DNA of 64,000 nt, taken from contig NZ_CP098502.1 in NCBI RefSeq assembly GCF_024220175.1, forward strand, positions 3,662,514 to 3,726,513, written 5' to 3'. The first letter of the stretch is position 1, and every line of letters starts with the position of its first letter. Shown piece by piece: positions 35,468 to 44,560 of this stretch. The notes beneath the pieces were generated by a model that worked only from the letters and a program-made list of their open reading frames with translations, ran no database searches and was not told where the DNA came from. Position numbers and translations under genes: made by a program. This DNA comes from Paraconexibacter antarcticus. Its GTDB lineage: Bacteria; Actinomycetota; Thermoleophilia; Solirubrobacterales; Solirubrobacteraceae.

Positions 35468-35985
35468 TCAGCGTGGCGTCTGCGCTGTTGGAGGCGGCGA
35501 ACTGACGGTGGCGAGGAAGTCCTGCGGCGTCTTGATCGCCACCTGCAGCTGCGGCGTGTCGGCGCTGTCGAGGTACTTCAGGATCAGGCCCTGAACGTCG
35601 GCGACGACGAGGATCTCCAGCGCGTCCCGGTCGATGTGCAGCACTCGTCCGCGGACCAACAGACGGTCGATCAGAGAGCTGAGCAGCTCCGAGAGTCGGG
35701 TGGTGATGTAGCTCGCGCCGCCGCGGAACTCGGCGTTGGTGATCGATTCGGCCTGCAGGCCGAACCAGGCGACGAGGAGTGCTCGGTCGGTGGTGATCGC
35801 TGCCCAGATCGTCGCGAACCCGCGATCGATCATGTCGGCACGCTCAACCAGGTTGAGCGTAGTGCGTCCTCGAGCTGCTCGTGGGCGAACAGTCCCTCGC
35901 GCGAGTCGTAGTAGGAGATCACGGCGCGTTTGGTGAGTCCGGCCTCGTCTTCGGGGGTCAGGTCGCCGTCCGCTCTCGTGCGATG
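35468..35985 (-). pseudogene. Broken TetR-family regulator beside the mce operon
   Basis: The C-terminal half (IDRGFATIWAAITTDRALLV, then AWFGLQAESITNAEFRGGAS) is closely similar to the intact TetR at 41074. In a second frame upstream, RADGDLT jumps to PEDEAGLTKRAVISYYDSRE, then GLFAHEQLEDALRST: most of the HTH helices present in the paralogue are deleted, the start codon is not ATG, and a frameshift separates the halves. It cannot make a normal DNA-binding repressor. Confidence 0.78.
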
Positions 35986-36120
35986 GGTCCGAGGAGGACC
36001 TGCGGACCTGCCGGACCACGCAGGGGTTGCCGCCTCGGCGCCGAACGCCTGTGATCCGCGGGCAGCGCCGTCAGGGCGGACCGCCGGAGCGCTGAGCTGG
36101 GTGACGACCAGGTTGGATGC

Positions 36121-36726
36121 TCAAGTCCATACCTCGTGAGAAGGTGTGGCCGTAGCCGGTAGGCGCAGCAGATCTTGGACCGACTGCGCCAACCGCTCGG
36201 GCGTCACGTCTGGCTCGGTCAGCACGAGCGTTGCCGCGTGCTCGCCGATCCCGACAAGGATCGTGGCCAGCAGCGCCGCATCGGTGCCGGCGGGGAGCGG
36301 TGCTCGGCCGAGGATCGCGGCGATGCGAGCGGTCACGGTGCGCCGCCCTTCGTCGACGGCCTGGCGGACCTCAAGGGGTGCGCCGTCGATCCCGACGAGG
36401 ATGAGCCGGTAGCGCTGATGCTGCCGGCGCACGACATCGAGCACGAGGCCGAGGCCGAGGCTCACCATCGCGGTGAGATCTGCGGTCGACGTCTCGTGGG
36501 CTGCGCGCTCGATCACGGCACCGATGTCAGCCACCACCCGAGCGCCTTCGACCTCCAGCAGGCGGGCCATCACATCGTCGCGGTTGGCGAAGGCGGAGTA
36601 CACCACCGGTTTGGTGACGCCCGCCTCACGCGCGATCGCCTCCATCGTCAGCGCCGTGTAGCCGCCGCGCGCCACGACGCGTCGTGTGGCGTCCAGGAGC
36701 TGCTCGCGGCGCGTGTCGGCGGGCAT
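36121..36726 (-). CDS. TetR-family regulator
   Basis: A 201-residue TetR protein: HTH LTMEAIAREAGVTKPVVYSA, then FANRDDVMARLLEVE, and a TetR_C-like ligand domain. ATG at 36726 (MPADTRREQLLDATRR). It follows an MmpL gene and an MBL-fold gene in the same direction, 17 bases after the latter's stop, so likely in one operon with them. No diagnostic ligand can be assigned. Confidence 0.86.
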   Translation of the reverse strand: MPADTRREQLLDATRRVVARGGYTALTMEAIAREAGVTKPVVYSAFANRDDVMARLLEVEGARVVADIGAVIERAAHETSTADLTAMVSLGLGLVLDVVRRQHQRYRLILVGIDGAPLEVRQAVDEGRRTVTARIAAILGRAPLPAGTDAALLATILVGIGEHAATLVLTEPDVTPERLAQSVQDLLRLPATATPSHEVWT

Positions 36727-36743
36727 GCGCGTGGCGTATCCGG

Positions 36744-37686
36744 TCACGATTGGGTCGCAGGTGGATCGGTTGGCGTCCAGCTGCCGTCGGCGTGGCCCCG
36801 GGCCAACCCGCGGCGGTGCAGGTGATCGAGGTGGGCGTAGGTCTCCATTCGGGCGAGCATCCGATCGGCGGGCGCCTGCAGGTGGGCGTCGAACACGCGG
36901 TTGCTGAGCTCGCGGAGGTCGTGGACGCCGGCGCAACGCCGCTTGAAGCTCCTGCAGTCGGCGGGCGTGGTGGGCGGCCAGTTCGCCGGCGCGAGTCTGC
37001 GCATCCACGTAGCGCTCTCCGTGGGCCGGGAGCACGAGGCTGACCGGGAGCGCGGCCATCCGCTGGAGTGAGTGCAGGAAGTCGGCGAGGGCGTCTGCGC
37101 CGTCGAACCCGGGCTGGATGTTCGGGGTGTACCCGGGCAGCAGCAGGTCGCCGCAGATGAGCACGCCGTCGGTGGGGCGGAAGAGGCAGACGTGTCCGGG
37201 GTCGTGGCCGGGGGTCCAGTGCACCTGCCAGTCACCGAGCAGCTGACCGTCGTGGAGCTCGTCGACCTTGGGAACGCCGCTGGCCATGGTGGTGAAGGCC
37301 GAGAAGACCGCCGCCATCTTCTCCGCGCCCGGCCACGCCTCGGCCAGCACGGGGGTGGCGCCGTCGCTCGCGAACCGCAGGCTTGGCAGGACTCCCGGGT
37401 GGGCCAGGACGGTGTCGCCGAAGGTCGTGGCCAGCCCCCAATGGTCGATGTGGGCGTGGGTGATCAGCACCCGCGTGGGCCTGACGCCGATCGCTTCCAG
37501 GCCGGCGGCGAGCGCGGCTTCGCAGCCGACGGCGCCGGTGTCGATCAGCAGCGGCCCGTCGGAGGTGTCGAGGACGTGGACGTGCACGTGATCGGGTGAG
37601 GGCATCGCAAGCGGGACGGTGAATCGCCGTACCCCGGGGGCGGGCTCGCAGACGTCAAGCGGGATCTCGCGGTGTGTGGTGTTCAT
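36744..37686 (-). pseudogene. MBL-fold hydrolase with C-terminal frameshift
   Basis: Metallo-beta-lactamase fold: LITHAHIDHWG carries HxHxDH, GHDPGHVCLF and ICGDLLLPGYTP the next ligands, LPAHGE the last His. Around 36930 the frame is lost; one base added in the CGCCGGCG stretch restores GVHDLRELSNRVFDAHLQAP, then ADRMLARMETYAHLDHLHRR to a stop at 36744. Related to the intact hydrolase at 59658. ATG at 37686 overlaps the mmpL stop by 4 bases. A glyoxalase-II/lactonase-like role is usual; the substrate is unknown. Confidence 0.75.
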
Positions 37687-40600
37687 GCCGGCTGCACGGT
37701 CATCGTCTGGGTGGGTTCGGCGGCGCCGTCGACGTCGAGCTCGGGCAGCAGCCGATCAAGCCACGCCGGCAGCCAGAAGGTGGAGCGGCCGGCCAGGCGC
37801 ATGGCGGCGGGCAGCAGGACCATCCGCACGAGCGTGGCGTCGATGATCACCGCGGAGGCCAGGCCCACGCCGCTTTGTTTGATGATCGTCAGGTCGGTGG
37901 TGGTGAACGCGATGAAGACGCCGCCCATGATCGCGGCGGCGCCGGTGACCACACGGCCGGTGCGGTCGATCGCGAACGTGATCGCCTCGCCGAGGTCGCC
38001 GCCGTGGTTGAACGCCTCCCGCATGCGGGTGAGGATGAACACCTGGTAGTCCAGGGAGAGCCCGAAGACGATCGTGAACGTTGCCAGCAGCGAGAGGATG
38101 TCGGCCCAGCCCGGGCCGCCGAGCGTCGGGTGCTGGCCCTGGAAGAGCAGCGCGATCATGCCGAAGGAGGCGCCGACCGTCAGCAGGTTCAGCACGATGC
38201 TGATCAGCGGCAGCACCAGCGTCCGGAGGATCAGCACGAGCACGAGCAACGTGACGAGGCTGAGGGCGATGATCAGGACCGGCAGGCGTGCGCCGAGGAT
38301 CCGCTGGTAGTCGGTGATCTGCGCCGCGACGCCGCCGAGGTCGGCGTTGGCGTGGGTGCTGCGCTCGAGGCTTGGGAGCTCCTGCTGCAGCGTGTGATTC
38401 AGCGCCGTGGTCTGCGGGGTGTTGATCCCGTATTTCGGGATGATCGTGATCCGGGCGGCCTGTCCGCCGCCCTGGAGGTTGACCGAGTATCCGGCCTGCG
38501 TGCGGGCGCCGGCCGACGAGCCGTCCAGGGCGGCCAGGACGAAGTAGCCGGAGTCGAGCAAGCGCGGTGAGCGGTCTTGAAGCTCCTTGAGCTGCCTGTC
38601 CTGCCCAGCGCCTTGGCTTGCGGCGTTCGCGGTCTGCCTGCGGGCCTGCGCGAGGCCGCGTTGGAGCTTGGCGCTGCGGGTGTTGCCGTCGGCCAGGCCG
38701 GCGGCGAGCTGACGGTTTCCGTCCTCGAGCCGGGTCAGGCCAGCGGCGAGCTTGTCGGCGCCGTCGGCCAGCTGACCCAGGCCGCTGGGCAGGGTCCCGG
38801 TCTGGGCGCCGATGCGGCCCAGACCGTGTTCGAGCCGGCCGGCGCCGGTGTCGAGCTTTCCCAGGCCCGAGGTCAGGGACGCGGAGCCGTGCTTCAGCTT
38901 CTGCAGCCCGGCCTGCAGCTGGTCGGCCCCGGCCTGGAGCTTGGCAGCGGCGTCGGCAGCCTGCGTGAGCTGACCGGAGGCCGTCTGCAGCGCGGCGCTC
39001 AGGCCAGGGTAGGCCGGGTCGATCTGTTGGCCGTTGCGGGGGTCCTTGCCGGTCGCGAACGCCGAGAGCTTCCCGGCCGCTTCCAGGGCGGCGCGGTAGC
39101 GGGGGTCGGTGCGCCCGAGGGTCATCGTCGAGAGCGCCTTGAGCAGGTCGGCGGTCTGGGCCTGCGCATCGGTGGCCGCCGCGGTCAGCTTGGTCAGGTC
39201 CTGCTGCCCGGAGCGCAGGCCGGCAGCGAGCTGGCCGCTGCCGTCGGCGAGTTTCCGCGCTCCCTGGCGCGCCTTGCCCAGTCCCGAGGTCAGCCGGCGC
39301 GATCCGGCTTGGGCGCTGGTGAGGGCGGCGCTGAGCTTGGCGGCACCATCCCGTGCTCGGAGGATCCCGGTGCGCAGCTGCCGCGCCCCGCCGCGCGCCC
39401 GGGTCAGCGCCGCAGCGAGCCTGGCCGCTCCGGCGCTGCCCTGTCCGGCGCCGCTGCCGAGCTGGTCAGACGCGGTGCGCGCGTCGCGCAGACCGCCGCG
39501 CAGGCTCGCCACGCCGCCGCGGGCCTGTGCGAGGCCGCCGGACAGCTTGCGGGCCTGGCCACGACTGTTCTTCAGCGCCCGTTGGGTGCGGTCGACGCTG
39601 CGATTGGCATCCAGCAGGCCTGGCTCGCGCTGGGAGATCGCGCCCGGCCCGATCACGGTCTGCACCGCAGGCAGCCGCGCGATGCGGCGCTGCCAGCGTT
39701 CCATCGCCCGCAGCCGCGTCGCGGTCGTGACCGGGCCATCGGGGTCGGTGACGAAGACCTCGAACGGGGCCCCCCAGCCCGGGCCGAGGACGGCGATGGT
39801 CCGCTGGGAGTCGATCCGGGCCTGTGCGTTCTTCGGGAGCGTCCGTACGTCGGGAGGTCCGGTGTCCAGGCCCAGCGCCGGCACGCTCAGGGCTAGCAGC
39901 GGCAGCAGCGCCAGGCCCCCGAGGACGAGCGGGCGGCGCTGCACGAACCGCGCCATGCTGGCCCAGTTGCCGTCATCACGCGGGATCCCGCCGATCCGCC
40001 ACTTGTCCACCCGGTGACCGAGCAGCCCCAGGATCGCCGGCACCACCAGGAACGCGCCGCCCATGCTGATCACCGCGACCGTCGCCACGCTCACCGCCGC
40101 CGACACCAGGAAGTCACCGGGCGACAGCAGGATGGCCACGCCCATCGCGACGACCAGCGTGGCCCCGGCGAAGAGCACGGTGCGGCCCGCGCTGCCCTGC
40201 GCGGTACGAGCGGCAGCCGCTGGCTCAGCCCCATGGGCGAGCTCCTCCCGAAACCGTGAGACCAGCAGCAGCGAGTAGTCCACCCCCAGCGCCAGGCCCA
40301 TCATCGACGTCAGCGCCGTCGCCACGTCGGTGATCGGATGGACCGTCGCGATCAGCCCGACCGCTCCGTACCCCGACTCCACCGCCGCTAGCCCGAACAG
40401 TCCCGGGATCAGCGCCGCGATCGGCGAGCGGAACACCAAAAGCAGCACGATCAGCAGCACCGGAATCGCCACCAGTTCCGCCTCGTGCGCCGCGCTCAGC
40501 GACGCGTCCTTCAGATCCCCGCCGACGGTCGAGAACCCGGTCACCGACGCCCGCACCGGCGAGCGGACCTCAGCATCGACCTGACGGCGCACCGCATGCC

Positions 40601-40997
40601 CTGTGGTTCCGGCGAACGAGTTGTCCGTCCTGGCGACCACGAGCACCAACGCTGCGTCCGTGCGCGGCCGCAGCTCGGGGATCTTCGCCCCGCGGTCCCA
40701 CGGTGAGAGGACCCTATAGTCCTTGTGCGCTCGCAGCTGACGCACCAGCCGCCGACCCTGACGGTCCAGATCCGCACGAGGGCCCTGCAACAACACGGGG
40801 ATCGACGCCTCGATTCCGAAGTACCGCGCCGCGACCTGCTGCGCCCTCTCGCTCGACGTCCCCGGCACATCGATCGCGCTCGGCGAGAGCCGCGCCGCGA
40901 AGCTCAGCCCCTGGACCGCCAGCACCAAGGTGACCGCCGCCCACAAGCCGATGGTGAGCTTCGGCCGCGCCACGGCGAGGGCCCCAAACCTCATCAT
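37683..40997 (-). CDS. MmpL/RND transporter with long repetitive periplasmic domain
   Basis: A 1,104-residue inner-membrane exporter. TM1 near residue 20, MMPL helices about 170-350 (MMGLALGVDYSLLLVSRFRE with the GxDY motif), and a second bundle about 900-1080 (FGLSLDYQVFILTRMREAFN). Between about 470 and 830 lies a long region of repeated A/G-x2-L-x2-G-L heptad-like units (for example SRRLTSGLGKARQGARKLAD), as in YhgE/Pip-type proteins, expected to form a coiled rod. ATG at 40997. Co-transcribed with the MBL and tetR genes. It probably moves lipids to the outer envelope. Confidence 0.88.
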   Translation of the reverse strand: MMRFGALAVARPKLTIGLWAAVTLVLAVQGLSFAARLSPSAIDVPGTSSERAQQVAARYFGIEASIPVLLQGPRADLDRQGRRLVRQLRAHKDYRVLSPWDRGAKIPELRPRTDAALVLVVARTDNSFAGTTGHAVRRQVDAEVRSPVRASVTGFSTVGGDLKDASLSAAHEAELVAIPVLLIVLLLVFRSPIAALIPGLFGLAAVESGYGAVGLIATVHPITDVATALTSMMGLALGVDYSLLLVSRFREELAHGAEPAAAARTAQGSAGRTVLFAGATLVVAMGVAILLSPGDFLVSAAVSVATVAVISMGGAFLVVPAILGLLGHRVDKWRIGGIPRDDGNWASMARFVQRRPLVLGGLALLPLLALSVPALGLDTGPPDVRTLPKNAQARIDSQRTIAVLGPGWGAPFEVFVTDPDGPVTTATRLRAMERWQRRIARLPAVQTVIGPGAISQREPGLLDANRSVDRTQRALKNSRGQARKLSGGLAQARGGVASLRGGLRDARTASDQLGSGAGQGSAGAARLAAALTRARGGARQLRTGILRARDGAAKLSAALTSAQAGSRRLTSGLGKARQGARKLADGSGQLAAGLRSGQQDLTKLTAAATDAQAQTADLLKALSTMTLGRTDPRYRAALEAAGKLSAFATGKDPRNGQQIDPAYPGLSAALQTASGQLTQAADAAAKLQAGADQLQAGLQKLKHGSASLTSGLGKLDTGAGRLEHGLGRIGAQTGTLPSGLGQLADGADKLAAGLTRLEDGNRQLAAGLADGNTRSAKLQRGLAQARRQTANAASQGAGQDRQLKELQDRSPRLLDSGYFVLAALDGSSAGARTQAGYSVNLQGGGQAARITIIPKYGINTPQTTALNHTLQQELPSLERSTHANADLGGVAAQITDYQRILGARLPVLIIALSLVTLLVLVLILRTLVLPLISIVLNLLTVGASFGMIALLFQGQHPTLGGPGWADILSLLATFTIVFGLSLDYQVFILTRMREAFNHGGDLGEAITFAIDRTGRVVTGAAAIMGGVFIAFTTTDLTIIKQSGVGLASAVIIDATLVRMVLLPAAMRLAGRSTFWLPAWLDRLLPELDVDGAAEPTQTMTVQPA

Positions 40998-41034
40998 CGG
41001 CTCCCGCCGTCAATCCCGAACACCCACAGAATGT

Positions 41035-41044
41035 ACCAGGCGGT
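41035..41044. promoter_or_regulatory. ACCA-NNN-GGT site between mmpL and tetR
   Basis: GTACCAGGCGGT followed by GTCTTTTTCTG, closely matching GTACCATATGGT-TCCTTTTTCTG at the mce promoter. It is located in the 76-bp divergent gap, 29 bases before the tetR ATG. Likely the autoregulatory operator of the TetR at 41074. Confidence 0.6.
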
Positions 41045-41073
41045 GTCTTTTTCTGGGTGTATGATCGCGTCCG

Positions 41074-41712
41074 ATGCGAGCGGACGGCGACCTCACGCGC
41101 AAGGGCGAGCAGCGCGCGACCGCCATCCTCGACGCCGCCCTTCGCTGTCTCGCCCGCGACGGGTTCGCCGCGACCTCGCTGCAGCGCGTTGCCGACGAAG
41201 CCGGTGTCGGCAAGCGCGCGGTCATCTACTACTACGACACGCGCGAAGGCCTCTTTACGCATGTCGTCCAGCATGTCGGCGGACGGTTCATCGGCGGACT
41301 CGAAGACGCGGTGCGCGGACTCGAGGACCCCGCCGACATCATCGATCGGAGCTTCGAGACACTCTGGGCTGCGATCACCACCGATCGCGCCCTCCTCGTC
41401 GCCTGGTTCGGCCTCCAGGCCGAATCGATCACCAACCCCGCATTCCGCGGGGCGGCCGGCTACATCAACACCCGGTTCCGAGACCTCGTCAGCGGACTGA
41501 TCGACGGTCTCCTGCTGCGCGGGCGCACCCTTCACCTCGATCGCACGACACTCGAAGTCCTGATCCTCGCCAACGTCCAGGGCCTGATCCTGATGTACCT
41601 CGACAGCGGCGATACCCCCGAGCTCCACAACGCCATCGCGACTGTCCAAAGGTTCCTGGCCAACGTCTCCAGCCTGCCGGACGTCTCACACGCGGCGCCC
41701 TCGTCGCGATAG
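41074..41712 (+). CDS. TetR-family regulator (intact paralogue)
   Basis: A 212-residue TetR protein: HTH ATSLQRVADEAGVGKRAVIY, then YYDTREGLFTHVV; C-terminal domain with TTDRALLVAWFGLQAESITN. It is divergent from mmpL over an ACCA-NNN-GGT site. The mce-linked tetR at 35468 is a broken near-relative, so this protein may control all three ACCA-NNN-GGT promoters (inference). ATG at 41074 directly follows the operator and a -10-like TATGAT. Confidence 0.88.
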   Translation: MRADGDLTRKGEQRATAILDAALRCLARDGFAATSLQRVADEAGVGKRAVIYYYDTREGLFTHVVQHVGGRFIGGLEDAVRGLEDPADIIDRSFETLWAAITTDRALLVAWFGLQAESITNPAFRGAAGYINTRFRDLVSGLIDGLLLRGRTLHLDRTTLEVLILANVQGLILMYLDSGDTPELHNAIATVQRFLANVSSLPDVSHAAPSSR

Positions 41713-42043
41713 CCACAGCGAGAGCCGGGGAGATCTTCACCGCTCATCTGGAGCGGGCCGACCAGCCAGTGGTCGCGCTCACAGTCGCAGCGGAGAGGAC
41801 CTGGTCGGACAAGCGTGGCGCAACCGGGGCGCGGCAAGGGTTCGGACGGCGGCTTGTCAGCGTTCGGGAAGGGGTTGGCCGAACAGCGGCGTGGGAAGTC
41901 GGCCAGGCCGAGGCTAACTACTTCCCCCGGATAACCGATTCCGCGGAATGGGGTCGGGGTGAACGAAGAACGGCCGCGCTCGGGCGGAGACGCGGCCGTT
42001 CGGGGTGGTCATCTCGGGCGGAGAACGACCGCCCGGGATGGTT
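41713..42043. other. Intergenic stretch with one strong hairpin
   Basis: No supportable gene. At 41968-42001 GAACGGCCGCG and CGCGGCCGTTC form a perfect 11-bp stem with a 12-base loop, placed 43 bases beyond the transposase stop; it could be a terminator or an IS end. Confidence 0.5.
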
Positions 42044-43526
42044 TCAGGCGCTGCGGATGGCGAGGGTGTCCAAGTTGTAGGCCAGCAGCGCCCAGGCGGC
42101 GGTGGTGCGGGCGCCGTCGTGTCCTTTGAGCCTGGATCGGCGTAGGCCGTAGCGTCGTTTGAGGTGGCTGATGCGTCCTTCGCAGCCGACCCGGAACTTC
42201 GCCAACCGCCGGTTGGTCTTCCGCGAGCCGGCGGACTGCCTGCCGGCGATGAACGCGCGGTCTGTTGGTGGGAGGTGCTCGGCGAGGGGGCCGGGTTGGA
42301 AGCCGCCGTCGAGCGCGAGTTCGCGTGGGCGCAGGTCGAGTTCGCGGAGGCGGTCGCCGGTCTGCTTGAGGAGCTCGTGCTCGTTCGGGGAGCCGATGCT
42401 CGTGGCCAGCGGGAGGATCAGGCCGCGGGCGCCGCGGCGGGTGTTCTGGCAGAGCTCGGCGACCTGCATGACGGTGCCGAACTCGGTCGGCTGACGGAGC
42501 TTGCCCTTGCGGATCGGGCGGGCGTCGGGGTCGCTCGTCGAGACCAGGCGGTCGGTGATTTTCTCGCCCGCCACGCGCTTACGGATCTGTTCGCAGACCT
42601 TGCTCGCCCGCTCTGCGAGCACGTCGATCCGCTCGGCCGCTTGGAGCTTGGCCCGAGCGCCGCGGCCCCGCGCACGCTTCCGCAGCGTCGCGGCCAGACG
42701 CCGCGCTTCGCGCAGCGACCGGGTGGTGAGCTCGCCGGCCTCGCCGGTGAGCTTGAGCGCGAGGTCCTTGCTCTTGCCGGTCCGTCCGGCGATCGACCGG
42801 TTCAGCTTCCGCAGCCGTCGGCTGATCGACGCCGAGCGGTCGCTCACGCGCGGCGCGCCTGCGCCGGCGAGATGGCGGTGAGAGCGACGGCTTCGCTTGG
42901 CCCCAGCGCGACGGTCCCAGGCGGGCCTTGGCGGCTTCGGTGGCGAGCATCCGGGCGGCGTCCTGTGCCAGGCCGAGATCGGTCGGGTAGCGGATGTCTG
43001 ACTCAACGACGGTCGAGTCAATCCGCGCCGCCCGGACCACGAACCGCTGCTCAGCCCCGCGCTGCGTGGCGCCGGCGATCACGGCCATGACGATCTCCTC
43101 AACGACCTGCGGGCCCAGGCGACGCACGAGCTTGCGCACCGTCGATTCGTCGGGCACTCGGTCCGTCAGCGGGATGCGGCAGAAGCGGCGCAGGTGCAGC
43201 GAGTCGAAGACCTCCCGGACGAGCGTCTCATAGCCCCACCCGCCCGAGCGAGCCTTGACGATCATCAGCCGCACCAGCCGATCCATCGGGATCGACGGAC
43301 GACCACGGTCTCGATGCTCCACGGCCCACACCGCCTCGATCGGCGCAAGCAACGCCGGGTCCTCGAGCAGCCGGTCGAGCGCCGCGAGGTCCGCCGGTAG
43401 CTCAGCGACCTCCACCGGCAACCCAAGATCGAACAACGACTCCACCTGCCCGGGGGGAAGCGCGTCCGAACGATACGCCGGTTCAGCCGGGGCGGGCACG
43501 GGTGAACGTGGACTCGCCGGTACCAT
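42044..43526 (-). pseudogene. IS5/ISNCY-type transposase with internal frameshift
   Basis: The N-terminal half has a DUF772-like domain (MDRLVRLMIVKARSGGWGYE, then VFDSLHLRRFCRIPLTDRVP and DESTVRKLVRRL) and ARIDSTVVESDIRYPTD with a catalytic Asp. Near 42880-42930 the frame changes; the rest (RLRKLNRSIAGRTGKSKD, then LRELDLRPRELALDGGF and CEGRISHLKRRYGL) is in another frame to 42044. Either a dead copy or, less likely, programmed frameshifting. Its likely start at 43526 overlaps the tetR start on the other strand. Confidence 0.75.
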
Positions 43527-44076
43527 GGCGGGCGTGCGAGACCGCGCCATCCTGGACTCCGCCAAGAGGCTCTTCTATGAGCGCGGCTATGACGGTGTAG
43601 GCGTCGACGAAATCGGCGCCGTATCTGGCGTAACCGGGCCGGCGATCTATCGGCACTTCACGGGGAAAGAAGAGATCCTCGCCACGCTGTTCGACGAGGC
43701 GATGGACCGACTGCTCGTCCTCTCGGGGTCGCCCATGGAGGATCCCGACGAGGACCTCCGGAGCCTCGCTCGAGCCCACTCGGAGTTCGCGCTCGAGGAC
43801 CGCGAGTTATTGAGCATCTACGCACGTGAGGAGCGTTCGCTTACCGAGGCGCACCGCCGACGCCTGCACCGGCGCCAGCGCCAGTTCGCCGAACGCTGGC
43901 GCGAAGCGCTGCGTCGCGTGAATACGGCGGCGAGCGAAAAGGAACTCACGTCGATGACGTACGCGCTGATTGGCTTGCTCCTGTCGGTCGCCCATTGGCC
44001 GCGCGAGGCGCTGGCCACTGACGATCTGAGCAACCTGCTCGTCGAGCTGATCGCGCGCGCCGCTCATCCAACCTGA
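43525..44076 (+). CDS. TetR-family regulator
   Basis: A 183-residue TetR protein: [20 protein letters not shown], then [20 protein letters not shown] and [16 protein letters not shown] is a complete HTH. The C-terminal domain includes [20 protein letters not shown], of the type seen in KstR2/FadR-like actinobacterial regulators of lipid catabolism (weak inference). ATG at 43525 coincides with the start of the opposing transposase frame, so its native promoter may have been replaced by IS sequence. Confidence 0.82.
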   Translation: MAGVRDRAILDSAKRLFYERGYDGVGVDEIGAVSGVTGPAIYRHFTGKEEILATLFDEAMDRLLVLSGSPMEDPDEDLRSLARAHSEFALEDRELLSIYAREERSLTEAHRRRLHRRQRQFAERWREALRRVNTAASEKELTSMTYALIGLLLSVAHWPREALATDDLSNLLVELIARAAHPT

Positions 44077-44118
44077 TTCGTTCGCCAGGCGCGGCCGGCG
44101 CCATTACCATGCCGCAGC

Positions 44119-44330
44119 GTGACGCGCTCGCGGACCGGTCAGCTCCACAGGGCACTAACGCAGCTGCAGGGCTGCGTGTCGGAGCCAGAGGTCTGGCAGA
44201 CGGCGGCGCGCGCTGCCTGTGACGACCTCGGGTTCGAGCGGGCCGCTGCGCTGCGCTGCAAAGGTACTCGGGCGGTCGTGGGCGGTGCTCACAATCGGCT
44301 CGCACCTGGCGCCGGCGGCGGGAACCCGCG
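44119..44330 (+). pseudogene. N-terminal fragment of a GAF/LuxR-type regulator
   Basis: GTG at 44119 begins [20 protein letters not shown], then [20 protein letters not shown], matching the first helices and strands of GAF domains in actinobacterial LuxR-like regulators. Similarity fades after RAVVGGAH (about 44290), where it runs into the reverse-oriented rubredoxin remnant. A fragment like the missing middle part occurs at 16525. Confidence 0.4.
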
Positions 44331-44340
44331 GTGCAGTCGT

Positions 44341-44557
44341 CGTAGGGCGTGAAGTCGCGCTTCTGGGCGCCGCAGACGGGGCAAAACCAACTGTTGGGAA
44401 CGTCCGCGAACGCGGTTCCCGGTGGGATGCGTCCGTCTGGGTCACCCTCGTTGGGGTCGTAGATAAAACCCGCACGACTCGCAGAGCCATTTCGTCGTCG
44501 CGGTCGTCACGCCGCCGCTCGTCTCGTTCGGGAGGACGTCTCGGTGGTGATTGACAT
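44341..44557 (-). pseudogene. Rubredoxin, frameshifted
   Basis: Starts [20 protein letters not shown], then KWLCESCGF; after one surplus T in TTTT (about 44461) the other frame continues [20 protein letters not shown], then [20 protein letters not shown]. Both CxxC iron ligands (CESC, CPVC) are thus present. The start lies 3 bases after the yrbE stop, suggesting co-transcription with the permeases. The 3' end lacks the expected stop after YDD. If the T is a sequencing error, a working rubredoxin with a changed C-terminus remains possible. Confidence 0.75.
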
Positions 44558-44560
44558 ACG

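Noticed and set aside
36121..37686. Single 521-residue MBL-TetR fusion protein
   Set aside because: The TetR half has its own ATG, and a different frame restores a normal MBL C-terminus and stop at 36744; the fusion comes from a frameshift.
44119..44557. Overlapping fusion of GAF fragment and rubredoxin
   Set aside because: They lie on opposite strands and meet at a breakpoint; no common frame exists.
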